From Notospermus geniculatus (Eukaryota > Nemertea > Pilidiophora > Heteronemertea > Lineidae): 64,000 nt of DNA. The stretch spans positions 1 through 64,000 of the forward strand of contig NMRB01001700.1 of NCBI GenBank assembly GCA_002633025.1, read 5' to 3'. Below the pieces are notes generated by a model. The model worked only from the letters and a program-made list of their open reading frames with translations. It was not told the origin of the DNA and ran no database searches. The translations under genes and the position numbers were made by a program. This document shows, piece after piece, positions 10,601-20,755 of the stretch. Numbering within the stretch: position 1 is the stretch's first letter; every line of letters begins with the position of its first letter.

Positions 10601-13600
10601 TAACTATTTGAGGGATTTCATTACAACGTATATTAGATACGTTAGTGGCGAGAGCTACTTTCCCACTTGCCCGGCATGATCACCAAAATGTGTAAATAAC
10701 CACATTACTGGCATGTCACTTCCGATTTTTCCATACAGCGTATCAAATATATACCAATTTATTGATATTTGAGCGATAAACACGCCTTCAGACAGCCAGG
10801 GTTTGCCGGTGTTATATTTGTTCGCGGAGGTTGCTACTTGTCGTGAGTGATGCGGCAGCCTAACAATTTTGGACGCGATCACGTCCAGAATCACTCCGCG
10901 CATGACTGTATGACATCCGAGGGGCTTTCCCGAAGTGTGACGGAAAGACCCGAGGTGTTCCGAATGCGGTATGTTCTTCTGGGCGTACAGAACCGGTCTT
11001 ACTCTACATACCGACATCGATCTTCGATAATCGAAGGCCGATCTGCTCACCACTGCGTTACATCGCACATCACCCTTCGAGAAATAGACCGGTCCGCTGC
11101 CTCTCACGAAGAGGAGGCCAATCAGAACCGGTGTTGTAAAATTTGAATCGTGGTAGAAATAGTTGTAGCCGAAGACCCGATATAAAGTGCAATATGATTG
11201 GTCGACCGGTGAAGTTGGCATCGTGCCAAGATACGCCGCAGACCTGTCTATTTCTCGAAGGGTGATGTGCGATGCAACGTAGTGGTGAGCAGATCGGCCT
11301 TCCATTATCGAAGATGCATTACCGATTGAGTTGACTGGTTTGGGGGTGGTGCCTTCCGTTGGAACAGCGCATCAGAGATCTGTTGGCATGGTAACTCGTC
11401 GTCTGTCTGGATGGTGAACAGTGGAGAGTCCCAGCGGTTCCTTGAATCTGGAGGCTCATATCGCATCACCAATTCTTTGAAACTGGAAGGGACAAGAGTA
11501 TAGTCCAAGGACGTTCATCTGCGGTTCGGAGATGGACGTCGTCCGTCCGTCTTCATCCGACATCACTCAACGACGTCCGTACACTCAATAATTCAGTGGT
11601 ATCGGAGTTGACTCCGCATCGAAGCTGTCACCCTCCATTGATACTTCGTGCCAAAGTCCGTTTCTTAACAATACATGTAGATGTCACTACCAGTTGTTGA
11701 CGAACGCGCTCGATCAACCAGCCATTGGGTCAAATGAATACCGCTGTAAAACGGGAAATTTTTGCGGACGTTTTAATTTTGCGGTCTTTACGCTTCTATC
11801 ACACCCGCAAATTTAATACGCGTAAATTTTTTTTCAATTCAACATTGTCGGCACGACCGCAAAAATAAGACACAATTTTGCATAGGCCTAATGCACTACT
11901 TGCCAATAAAGCGCGCTGAAACTTGCAACTCAGTACGGTAAACTCCGCATTCGGAATAGTGTTCTGATCTCTCCTAATCCGATCTTGCGTTGAAGATGAG
12001 CCGGCCGTCATTAGCGTACACTCGTCCCCAGTGGCCTCGAGCTTAATACTAGTTATACGCTCTCAACCACTGGCACAGATGGAGCCAAATCAAGTTTCTG
12101 AACACTAGATGGCGCAAAATGTCATCAACTAATCAGCGACCAGTATTTCACGCAACTAGGGGAAAACATGAAACATTTTCTTATTAGGTTGTTTGAAAGG
12201 TGATCGGTCATTGGCTGGTTGATCCCGCACTTTCGTCAACAACTGGTAGTGACATCTAGTGTTCAGAAACGGACTTTGGCACCAAATGTTTCAGTGGTTG
12301 AGGGTGACAGCTTCGAGCGGAGGCCGAGACCACTGAATTATTGAGTGTATCATTAGCGGCGAATACTTGTGGTCCCACACCAGACACAACAAAGCCACGT
12401 GGTCAGTCTCCAGTCAAAACAAGAGCACATGGAACATAGGGGCTCTTGAAACTGCTTGTATTTATAAATGAAACTGCTTCCCATAGAGGATGATGGTGGC
12501 TGAAATGCCGGGAAATCACGTCTATGGCTGTGAATTTGTTGCAATGCATTTTAATTTTGCGGTTTTTGCGGTGCCGTGCTGTCCGCAAATTATAAAGGCG
12601 CAAAATATTATTCTGGGGCAGAAATACTGAGGGTCCGCGAAAAAAACCATCCGCAAAAATTTCCCGTTTTACAGCAGTAAAGACAAGCAAATGCTTTCAC
12701 TTCAGATTTGTACAGCATTGCCTAGTGCATTTGTATGCAAAATTCAAGTAAAAGCATTTACTAGTCTTTATTCATATGACCCATTGACCGATCAGCCAAT
12801 ATTAGAAAACGTTTCATGTTTTCCCCTAGTTGCGTGAAATACTTGGTCGCTGATTGGTTGATGACAGTTTGCGCCATCTAGTGTTCAGAATGATGATTAG
12901 GCCCATCTGTGCCACTGGTTGAGAGAGGTCTTTTTGAGTGAATTTCTGGAGTGGTCAAAAGTGAGTGGGTGGAGTGGTCCCTGCCGCAATTTCACTCCTC
13001 AGAATTTAGAGAGTATGGCCTCCACTATATTTTGTTCCAAAAGGAAGCGAATTTAAAGGGATACTCCACTCATTGTGTAAAATTTTGAATTTTTGAAATA
13101 TCGTTAATACATTCAAATTCACTTTATATATGTGCAACATGTCGTTTTTTTAAATCTGCAAACTCACTATCATTTTAAGTATTTTAATTGGATCCCAAGG
13201 GGACTATTGCACAGCACTGATGATGTCATGAGTGCTCAAAATGCATATTTATGAAGGTACAACCAATAGGCCTAGGCAGTCACAGTATTAGCACATTCGC
13301 TACAAAGGTCGTCAGCCTATCTGACACTAGTGACATCATAACTCATGGCAATAGTCTACATGGATTGATAAAAATTCAAAAGTTTACAATGAGTGGAGTC
13401 TCCCTTTAATTTAAAGTTTAAAGCGAATCAAAAGCGAAAAAATTTGATTTAGAAATAGAGTTTGAAAGGGGACGAATTTTCGGGAAAAATGTAAACAAAC
13501 TTCTCCAGAATGTCAACAAAAGAAATTTTCGTGCATTCTGATTGGCTGAATTTTCTGTTTACAAACACTATCCAAATGTAAACAAAATCCGCTTTCGATT

Positions 13601-15384
13601 CGCTTTAAAGAGAAACTTACACATTTTCGTCATATCCTTCAGGCCTGGCCTTATTCCACTCACTCGCCAAATCAACATTGACATCACAGAAAATGACACA
13701 TTGTGGAGTCTGAGCGGATTTTGTGACGCAAAAGAGCTCGTATCTGAAGCCTGGAAATGGACGGGAATTCGCGTCAGAAAAAGCGGTCCCTCTTGCAGGG
13801 GCTGGGCAGAAAAACAGGAACTGTTTTTCAACAGAGAAAATAATGAGTCACACTCAACGTTGATAAGAAGTTTTGCTGAAAAATCTGTCCCATTGCCTAG
13901 TTAGAAGGAAACGCAACAGTTTTTTTTAAAAGTCACCGTGGCGCCAATCTAGTAAAAAATGCGAAGTGGCTAGGCTACTCCTACACTCCTTTCGCAGTGT
14001 CTTCTCACTCATACCTATCGTTCATAGCCACTGCTTACAATAGCCCGATTCCCGCCGATTTACCACTAGAGGGCGTTTGCGTAACTAACGAAATACATGA
14101 AACATTTTCTGATTGGTTCACTGTCAGCGTCCTTGACAACCACGGCAGACTGGTCACTCGTCGGAAAGCATTTTATATGGGACAGTTGCATTATGACGTA
14201 GCACGACTAGTCTACAACAACAGCAATGGCTGCCCCCCGCCGTGTCCAGTATGCAGTGTCACTTTGCACTTTTCAGTGTTTAGCTCGTGTCTTTTTTGTT
14301 TTGAAACATCGCTAAAGAAGTGGATAACGGCGCTCTATACGGGATTATTCTGTTTGTAGTGATTGATCTTGTTAAACAGGCCGAAGCTGGGAGCAACGCC
14401 GGCGCTGTTTCCCGCGCTATTTGGCCGCTGACTAGTGCTGCCACCATGCGGTAAATCGGCGGGGATCTGGCTATTGTAAGCAGTGGCTATGAACGATAGG
14501 TACGAGTGAGGAGACACTGCGAAAGGAGTGTAGGCTACTCCTCAAGTCAAGGCCGGTTCGCTGAACAAGTACGCAAATCTGGCTAAAATTACTTTGTGAA
14601 GCCCCCCCCCCCCAATATGGGAGCAGGTTAGAAAAACGTACTCAGGTGTTATAACATATCAAAGAAAAAAGAAAAAAAAATGTGCGCCCAACGTGGGGCT
14701 CGAACCCACGACCCTGGGATTAAGAGTCCCATGCTCTACCGACTGAGCTAGCCGGGCTGCTGACTCATAGGGCCGCCAGTGTCATTTTTGTACGTTGAAG
14801 GTGAACTGTTACCTTTTATATAATTCAAAGAATCAAGAATAGCAACATCTTCCTTTGATATTTTTCTGAAAAGGAGAAAATGGCTCACGATAAAAAAATA
14901 ATATGTCCCACGAGAGGCATAATTAAATATTTTATGATAAATAGATGGACGAGAGAGAAATTCAGCAGAACATATCACTATCAGACGACGCGATCCTACC
15001 TCTGAACTGCTGATTTTAACCCGCCTCGCATATCTTTCTCCTTGCGGGATTCTGAATCAAAAAGACATGAAAGATTGAGGTATATATCAATGACTTGAAT
15101 AGGCCTATTCATATTAAAGAGTTTGCGGTATGTTTCTGAACGCAGGTGGTGCAGAAAATACGGGACGCATGCGCGTGCAAAAATCTGTGTCTGGTTGACC
15201 TAAAAATCGTCGCAATTTTTTCGTTATTTTTACCTGAATAGACGTCGTTTCTATTGCCTCCAACACTCTCATCGTTCACGATATGAACTGTCCTTTCCGT
15301 ATTTTCCAACAAATACTTTTTAAGCTGTTCAGCACGCGTTGTTTTTCCACTGCAAGGCAAACCGGTTATCACCACCAAAGGCAT
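7681..15384 (-). CDS. KTI12: KTI12, Elongator-associated P-loop ATPase (complete, seven exons)
   Basis: Cofactor of the Elongator complex, which modifies wobble uridines of tRNAs; KTI12 proteins combine an ATPase domain with a tRNA-binding region. Exons in coding order are 15384-15234, 15051-15000, 14865-14813, 13750-13621, 11482-11323, 10255-10193 and 7890-7681. They total 819 nt, 272 residues plus TAA, and all six junctions are GT..AG in frame. The start MPLVVITGLPCSGKTTRAEQ carries the Walker A loop GLPCSGKTT near residues 8-16. AILDSLNYIKGFRYELFC follows at about 76-93. Family-typical blocks are EPPDSRNRWDSPLF, KAPPPNQSTQS, KTSLPGDQV and RRQFITYTKMHP near the C terminus. Human KTI12 is longer in its variable middle, which is very short here. 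The introns are packed with MITEs. The gene is convergent with SLC1 and divergent from the dUTPase gene. Confidence 0.96.
8075..8430 (+). mobile_element. Harbinger-like MITE with TTA duplication
   Basis: Ends AGGCCTGAACACACTG and CAGTGTGTTCAGGCCT are perfect inverted repeats. The element is flanked by TTA on both sides (8072-8074 and 8431-8433), the 3-bp target duplication typical of PIF/Harbinger. Internal sequence is rich in GCGATTTTTGC-like motifs. It lies in the last KTI12 intron. Confidence 0.85.
8860..9597 (+). repeat. Dispersed repeat family A, copy 3, interrupted
   Basis: Left part 8860-8976 and right part 9220-9597 together match family A copies 1 and 2. The break, after CTTGTTGCAC, is filled by the hairpin element at 8977-9219. 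The copy lies in the last KTI12 intron, in the opposite direction to that gene. Confidence 0.85.
8977..9219 (+). mobile_element. Family B hairpin-ended element inserted in repeat A
   Basis: Terminal inverted repeats TAGACTGGTTCCC and GGGGACCAGTCTA. Each end also forms an inner hairpin, with CCTGTCGTA and TACGACAGG facing each other over about 16 bp. The insertion duplicated CTTGTTGCAC (8967-8976 and 9220-9229); uninterrupted repeat A has it once. A reverse-oriented copy is at 16190-16442. A target duplication of 8-10 bp suggests Mutator- or hAT-like transposition. Confidence 0.9.
9686..10153 (+). mobile_element. Two adjacent copies of a palindromic MITE
   Basis: Unit 1 (9686-9891) and unit 2 (9938-10153) each start with the sequence (TA)AGCCTGCCGCACAC and end with its complement. 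Each holds inverted pairs of GAGCTATCTGCTGAGCA, so the motif CTATCTGCTGAG occurs many times on both strands. The second unit also contains CGCACACGGGAG-type inner repeats. Located 40 bp from a 63-bp KTI12 exon. Confidence 0.8.
11019..11315 (+). mobile_element. MITE with ~80-bp inverted repeats
   Basis: The left arm ATCTTCGATAATCGAAGGCC through CATCACCCTTCGAGAAATAG is matched in reverse by the right arm ending AAGGCCTTCCATTATCGAAG. The arms encode similar peptides on both strands, which explains the long spurious reading frames across 10655-11305. It lies a few bases from the donor of the KTI12 exon 11482-11323. Confidence 0.8.
11741..12677 (+). mobile_element. Element J with TA duplication, mariner-like MITE
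   Basis: Left end CCGCTGTAAAACGGGAAAT and right end ATTTCCCGTTTTACAGCAG are inverted repeats. Both are flanked by TA (11739-11740 and 12678-12679), as expected for Tc1/mariner-type insertion. Subterminal blocks TTTTGCGG and CCGCAAAT recur. It contains family H copy 2 at 12017-12349. Confidence 0.8.
12017..12349 (-). mobile_element. Family H copy 2, innermost of the nest
   Basis: Ends TACACTCGTCC and TTGAGTGTA, with exact 9-bp flanking duplications TCATTAGCG (12008-12016 and 12350-12358). It is a shortened, reverse-oriented relative of 1979-2534, lacking about 220 internal bases. Confidence 0.88.
13055..13409 (+). mobile_element. Palindromic MITE K
   Basis: Left end TTTAAAGGGATACTCCACTC, and a right end reading CAATGAGTGGAGTCTCCCTTTA-like sequence in reverse. 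Inner sequence also pairs imperfectly, for example TGATGTCATGAG against CATCATAACTCATG. In a KTI12 intron. Confidence 0.75.
13418..13610 (+). repeat. MITE with TTTAAAGCGAATC ends
   Basis: Ends TTTAAAGCGAATC and GATTCGCTTTAAAG are inverted. The internal block AATAGAGTTTGAAAGGGGAC to TCTGATTGGCTGAATTTT reappears in reverse at about 52885-53040. It ends immediately before the donor side of KTI12 exon 13750-13621. Confidence 0.75.
13971..14543 (+). mobile_element. MITE L with ~95-bp inverted repeats
   Basis: Left arm GCTACTCCTACACTCCTTTC through AGCCACTGCTTACAATAGCC is mirrored at 14445-14543. The centre, 14070-14440, is unrelated to the arms. In KTI12 intron 3, next to the tRNA gene. Confidence 0.8.
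14685..14757 (-). tRNA. tRNA-Lys (anticodon CTT)
   Basis: A 73-nt cloverleaf read on the minus strand. The acceptor stem is GCCCGGC with GTTGGGC, closed by one G-T pair. The D-arm is GCTCAGTCGGTAGAGC. The anticodon stem TGGGA/TCCCA encloses a loop with CTT, and the T-arm is CGTGGGTTCGAGCCCCACG. No CCA is encoded and no intron is present. It has the same orientation as KTI12 and sits inside KTI12 intron 3. The A and B boxes (TAGCTCAGTCGG and GGTTCGAGCC) are intact, so it is probably functional. Poly-T runs downstream on its own strand at about 14671-14679 could terminate Pol III. Confidence 0.97.
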
Positions 15385-15595
15385 CGCCGATGTTTTCTCC
15401 TTGCGTATTTCTCTTGTACGGGGAATCCCCAGGATGAGAGACCTCGCAGGAAAATGACAAATCTCATCTCCGAGTCGGAGAAATAGTAACATTGCCTCGC
15501 AAGCGATCGCCCATAAAATGAAAAAAAACTTTGATGTTATGATAGGATGTTACATGAAATTGTTCTTTTTTTTCAGAGGATGTGATAAAGTGGAG
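15385..15595. promoter_or_regulatory. Divergent KTI12/dUTPase intergenic region
   Basis: About 210 bp separate the two start codons, which point away from each other, so 5' UTRs and promoters of both genes must lie here or in unseen upstream exons. No TATA box is placed convincingly. A TTTTTTTTCAG tract ending at 15576 looks like a 3' splice site, which would allow an upstream non-coding exon for the dUTPase gene. Confidence 0.5.
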
Positions 15596-16912
15596 ATGTC
15601 AGTAGTTCTTGCCAACTGTTTACGTCGTCTCAGTTCCAATCCCTTTCGGGCCTCAAGCCATGTGCGAATGATTTGGCGGGAAAGTAAGAAAATGACTGAG
15701 GAAGCCAACACGAGTTTATTGTGCGAACCAGCCGCTAAAAAAGCCAAAATAATGCCATCAGAAGCACCGAATGGGTCATCAAATGGACACAATGAATATG
15801 ATGACAATGCCCTAGTGTTTCACAAGTTGTCTGAGTTTGCAACTACCCCAACAAGGGGCTCTGAACATGCTGTTGGGTTTGATTTGTACAGGTTGGTATA
15901 AAAATCCAGGCCAGAAACTGATCAGTTTATATTGTAGTTGTAGCCTAGTACACGTCTGTGAATGCACTAATTCAATAGTATACATAGTATATTCCACTTC
16001 ACACTAGACATACTGTGGAATTGTCTCCTCGAAGGCCCTGATTGAACCGGATTAACTTGGAGGTAATTCTACGTGATGGATGACACTAGGCCTAGGCTAT
16101 ACGAAGTGGGTTGGTATAAAACAAAGACTTGGTGAAAAGGAAGAAGTGGAACGAACCCAATGAGCAAGCCCATTTAGGCCTATTTGGGATAGACTGGTCC
16201 CCTGTCGTATCGCTCCGTTCCTCCACTACTACGACAGGCCGCGTCCGCCATGATTGCCTGTTTTCTGACACACGTATGCAAATGAGCAATAAAGACTTTC
16301 AACGTTACGGGGAGTCTCTAAAAATAGATATGACTCATGGCGCGACCGTTGATGACGTTTGGCTGACCAATCACATGCCGAGGTGGCGTTCAAAATGCCT
16401 GTCGTAGTAGTGAAGCGAGAACTACGACAGGGGACCAGTCTAATTTGGGACACACATTACATTGTCATGGGTCCTATACCCGGGGTCCTATTATACCTAG
16501 GCCTATGCCGTACGGCATGCACCCAAGAACCATCAGGCCTAGGTAGGTCCCATATTTTTTTGTGAAAGGGGTTGAAATTTTCCATCAAAATAAAAATAAT
16601 GATAACCCTCAATCGCTCTCATCAAATTCTGAAAAATAGGCCTAGCTGATGAGAAACTAGGCCTATAAAATGTAATTTCATTGGCCTTAGGCCTAGCTAA
16701 GCCTATCAGCCAGGCCCGAAAATTTGCCAAATGTTCAGACAATTTCATGTAACTTCTCCATATTCGATTGGTCTACAAAAATTCTTTGTCTGGACTTGTT
16801 TTGCTCAATTACTGTTTCAGTGCCAAAGATTATACAATACCAGGCCAAGGAAAGGAAGTGGTTGCCACGGATATCCAGATAATGTTACCAGTCGGTTGCT
16901 ATGGAAGAGTTG
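15596..16912 (+). CDS. DUT: dUTPase (dUTP pyrophosphatase), first two exons
   Basis: Hydrolyses dUTP to dUMP and pyrophosphate, keeping uracil out of DNA. Exon 1 is 15596-15891 and exon 2 is 16821-16912. The codon split AG|T gives the family motif 1 region GSEHAVGFDLYSAKDYTIP. Exon 2 continues VVATDIQIMLPVGCYGRV, the strand before motif 2, and ends with a clean donor. Residues 1-24 (MSVVLANCLRRLSSNPFRAS onward) are basic and lack acids, like a mitochondrial presequence. An internal Met at 15692 could start a nuclear form. About 129 residues are seen. Exons for motifs 2-5 (the PRSG and DYRG regions) were not found downstream, where the YqaJ gene begins 900 bp later. The gene may have a very large intron, or it may be truncated. 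Confidence 0.9.
16190..16442 (-). mobile_element. Family B hairpin-ended element, copy 2
   Basis: Reverse-oriented relative of 8977-9219, with ends TAGACTGGTCCCCTGTCGTA and its complement and flanking duplication ATTTGGGA (16182-16189 and 16443-16450). Inner hairpins of CCTGTCGTA/TACGACAGG occur at both ends. In dUTPase intron 1. Confidence 0.9.
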
Positions 16913-17819
16913 GTGAGAACAAATTAAAAAACTTGTGCCTGCCAGGACAGATGGCGAGATTCTTTTGTTCAAACTTCAAAACAAACCAAAACCAATTCCG
17001 CTTCTGTGCGGTGGAGTTCCATTAATTCCAATGCACACCTGGGCCCAGTTTCACAAAGAATCTTAAGTCTAAAGTTTGACTTAAGTCATCATGTGACCAG
17101 GTTTCAGCAAATCAGATGACTTCATTTCAGACTTAAGTTTTTTCTTAGACTTAAAGGACCACTGTATTGCATCTTTCTGTCGACAGCTGGCGCCACCGGC
17201 ACCATGCTCCAATACTGTAGTTAAGCCTTTCGCCCCAGTGTCGGAGAATGTATGATTACGGTCTCGATCACCCAGCCGCTNGAAAATAACGCGTGCTCAG
17301 CGGTCAGTCTGCACGCTGGAAAGATTCGTCAAAAATGCTTCCTTTGTCCTATCAACGAAATTGAATTGCGCGGACTGAGCAGCGTTACGTTTCATAACAT
17401 TTATTTTCTGCAAAGGGGAAGGGGCAGTTTTTCTTGAATACCTCCAAACCAATGCAATGTAGGAGGCTGGGCCTAGCAAATTTTCCTGGCTGTCTGATGA
17501 TATGATGGTTAAGAAAATCCGGTGAAATCCACCTTTGACAGAAGGAACTTTGAAAAGTCATGTTTTTCGCTACTTTTTTATTTGCAGGTTTTCACTGAAA
17601 CTTTTTATAGCAGTGTGTTCCTCTCATCGAGAGCTTTCATATCGTATCTTTAATTTTCAATTATTTTAATGAGGAACCGGCGAACTAACGGCCCAGATGG
17701 CGCTGATAGTCAACTCAGTTTCACCGCTAGAGGTGCTCGCGTATTTCCTTCAGGAAAGTCAGTAATTTCCCTCGTCGGCTCACGTTCCGATTTTAAGAAT
17801 TTAACAGAAATGACCTAAA
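16913..17819. other. Between dUTPase exon 2 and YqaJ gene
   Basis: At 17040-17155 there is a palindromic repeat around ACTTAAGT with a GGGCCCAGTTTCACAAAGA start. At 17152-17215 lies half of the family D MITE (CTGTCGACAGCTGGCGCCAC), whose full copies are at 30745-30967 and 61091-61297. One unresolved base is at 17281. The remainder should contain the promoter of the next gene and the left end of its presumed transposon; I could not identify a terminal repeat. Confidence 0.45.
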
Positions 17820-20755
17820 ATGAGCAGCCAGCTTTCTCTTAAAGATGTGAAGGGAGAACTGAAGAAGTATGGGGCCAAGATTTCCGGTCGCAAAAAAGAG
17901 CTTATAGAGAGGTAAGGCTACTTTTGTTGTAGGCCTGTTGGCCTACTCGCGAGAGACGCTCGGCCGTGCCCGGCTGCACCGGCCTACAGCGTCGTGTGCA
18001 TCAGTGCATGGTCATGGTGTAGGCTAGCGCTAGTGTGTATCGCACGCACAGTGGTGAGTGCACTGCACATGTGCATTGCACGTTCAAAAAAGAACACAGT
18101 TCTGCTCTGGGTCTGGCACTAGGCTAGGCCTGTTTTGCATGTAGGTTAGGCTAGGTTATGCCTAATTTGTTTTAAACTTTGAGGAATTAAAAAAAAATAT
18201 AGCCTACGGTACTGTATACAGTATAATTCCTCCAAGTTTTAAACAAACATTTTTTTTGCGGCTGTACTATAGGCAGGCCTAACAAGCTGTACAAATTAGT
18301 CAGTCCCTAGCTAATAGGCCTAGGCCTATAATTATTTGTTCCAATTCCATTGTAGGGCCTAGGCCTATATCATGACATGTACGCTATGCATCGATAGGCC
18401 TAGCATGCTTGCTTTACAATGTCAATCTCAATGTGGTCATGTTGACTGCTCAGATATGAGCACTGTCTTGTCTTGTGTTATACTGAGTCTAAAATATGGT
18501 CTGGTATTTTTTAGGCTTGAATTCTATCAAAGGAATGCTGACGACTGTGAAAGTGCCACTCAGCCGGAGTACCAGATGTGTGTGCCTGATTACACACTCT
18601 TCAAGGATCTTCACAAAGGGATGTTGAATGAAGTACCTGAAGTAACTCTGGAGAGGATCCTGTGCTACCTCAGCCTTTTTCAGAAGAAATTTGAGGAAAA
18701 ATGCAAAGACCTGTATGAGGAAAGGTATGAAAATTTTGATTTTCAGTTTGGCCGAAATCAGATCAGAAGGAAAATAACTTAGGCTGTTTTAATATTGTCA
18801 TTGCTGTTTCATTTCAGATATACCGGTATTCGTTATATCAGGTTTTTCAATATTGTCATTGCTGTTCATTTCAGATATATTCGTTACATCAGGTTTTTCC
18901 AAGATGGCGACAATTCATACATCACTGCATCTGTTTGGGCCGAGATGCGCAAGAGTGTATCATACCGAGCTGACATTGCACTGCAATCTACAGGAGTTAT
19001 TGTGGAGTCGCAGTGTGAATGTGCTGTTGGTCAAGGTCCAACAGCACACTGCAAGCATGTGGTGTCCATCCTTTATGGACTGATGCAGTTTAAAAAGAAT
19101 GATGGTGTGATCATCACAGAACAGACATGCACTCAGGTTGGTACACATGTGTTTTTCATTGGGATCAGTTATTTTGAGGCTTTGAAGGTTTGATATTTTT
19201 AACAAACACTCTTGTATTCCAGACTTTACAAACATTTCACAAGTCCAAGCCATACGTGTGTAGTCCAATGCAGTTTAGTACCCTCAGGAAGTTGCGAGAC
19301 ATGGATAACATCGATTATGATCCAAGACCTACTCACCTTCGAGGTTTGAAAGGAAAACTTGACAGAGTTAAAAACCTGATCTTGAACCAACAGGTAAAAT
19401 TCTTTAAAAAAACTGACCAGTTTATATTTAATTATCTCAAAAGGACAATGAGAAAGCAACAATGATAAAGAATAGGCCATTATACCCCATAGTTATAATC
19501 TGTGGTTTAATTTCAGTCTGTCAGGCCAATGGCCCCTATGCCCATCATGCAGCTGTTCCCAGCAGCAAATCCAGTTGCACTTACTCTTGACCATGACTAC
19601 TGTGAAGCGTATGATACAGATACATTCTTGAAGAAACGAAAGGTAAGTTTTCATGATGGTATCCCTTTGACATTTTTTAACAACCCTATGTGAAGATGAC
19701 ACACACCCTTCAGATTTCATAAATGCTACCCACCAGAATCTGACTGGGTTCCGATTCCGATAATATTTAATCTTCTTTAATAAAAATAGGCAAGTAATAC
19801 TAATTGTTCATTTACATTGTTTACTGCAAGAAGTCAACTACCAGAAAGTTGAGAATTTTTGAGCCCAGCCAGGGTCTTCCTCAGGCACTTTTCAATTGGA
19901 GAGACCATAAGTCTTTTCTGGTCTCTCCATCTGAAAAGTGCCTGAGGCGGGGTTGAAAATTCGCAAGTTTCTGGAAGTTGACTTCGTGATGTTTATCACT
20001 TTGTGTGTCAATTTTTGTATTTCTTCTTTGGTTTACTGTACATGTAGATAACATCCATGCAAGCAAGTGAGATTCAAGAACTCGAATCACTGACAAGAGA
20101 CCAAAGGAATTCCAAGAGGTGGAAGTATGAACACGAAATGCGTATTACTTCATCAAATTTTGGGAAGATTTGCAGAGCCACGAGGGCTGATATGGACAAA
20201 ATGGCCAGGACAATGGTTTTAAACAAAGATTTCGCTTCTGCACCAACTACATATGGGAAAAAGTATGAACAGGTAGCAATAGAAAAGTATGCGGCCTCTG
20301 CTGATGTTAGCATTAGAAAGCGTGGTCTTTTCATTGATCCAACTGCTCCATTCCTTGCAGCCTCTCCTGATGGCATAATTGACAAGCATTCAGGCATGAC
20401 CTTGATTGAAGTTAAATGCCCATATTCTGCTAGAGACCAAAAAATTGATGAGCAAACTGTAGATTATCTGATTAAAGAGGAAGGTGAACTTACTTTGAAA
20501 AAAAGTCATTCCTATTTCTATCAGGTTCAAGGACAGCTCATGTGTACTGGGGCAAGCACATGTCACTTCATTGTTTTTTCCCAAAGGGACATGAAAGTTA
20601 TTGAGATCAACATGGATGACAGGTTTATTGAAGAAATGAGAGTCAAACTTGTCAATTTCTTTGACAACCACTTCAAACAAGCTGTAATTGATCGACATTA
20701 TTACAGAGATTACAAGAAATACTGTTTCTGTGTGAATTGTACGGGTCACTGTTGA
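17820..20755 (+). CDS. SAP / SWIM zinc finger / YqaJ-type exonuclease protein (six exons)
   Basis: Exons are 17820-17911, 18515-18724, 18875-19136, 19223-19393, 19517-19642 and 20048-20755. They total 1569 nt, 522 residues plus TGA, all GT..AG and in frame. Exon 1 (LKDVKGELKKYGAKISGRKKEL) is a SAP-like DNA-binding helix pair. Residues C148, C150, C160 and H162 (CEC..CKH) form a SWIM zinc finger. Residues about 310-480 are a YqaJ/lambda-exonuclease-like PD-(D/E)XK nuclease. It has GKICRA, YGKKYEQVAIEKY, ASPDGIID (Asp near 395), IEVKCPY (Glu 408, Lys 410) and YYQVQGQL-like FYQVQGQL (Gln near 446), so the catalytic set is complete. The family is known from phage recombinases and as multicopy genes in invertebrates. 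The likely context is a two-gene DNA transposon with the transposase at 25620-27049. Confidence 0.9.

Larger units (their letters stand above)
11728..12781 (+). mobile_element. MITE I (GGTC..GACC ends), interrupted
   Basis: The left end GGTCAAATGAATA and right end TATTCATATGACC are inverted repeats. They are flanked by a CATTG duplication (11723-11727 and 12782-12786) within family H copy 3. The right part, 12680-12781, resembles an uninterrupted relative at about 23434-23548. The element is split at its TA (11739-11740) by element J. Confidence 0.75.
11580..12925 (+). mobile_element. Family H copy 3, host of a nested insertion series
   Basis: It starts TACACTCAATAATTCAG like copy 1 and resumes at 12782 with ACCGATCAGCC through GCCACTGGTTGAGAG; the final part of the element is missing. 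Between 11728 and 12781 it is split by a MITE, which is itself split by another element that contains family H copy 2. It lies in the KTI12 intron between exons 13750-13621 and 11482-11323. Confidence 0.75.

Noticed and set aside
10655-11305. 216-codon open frame on the minus strand
   Set aside because: It runs through an inverted-repeat MITE, whose two arms give the same peptide on both strands; no domain, and it lies in a KTI12 intron.
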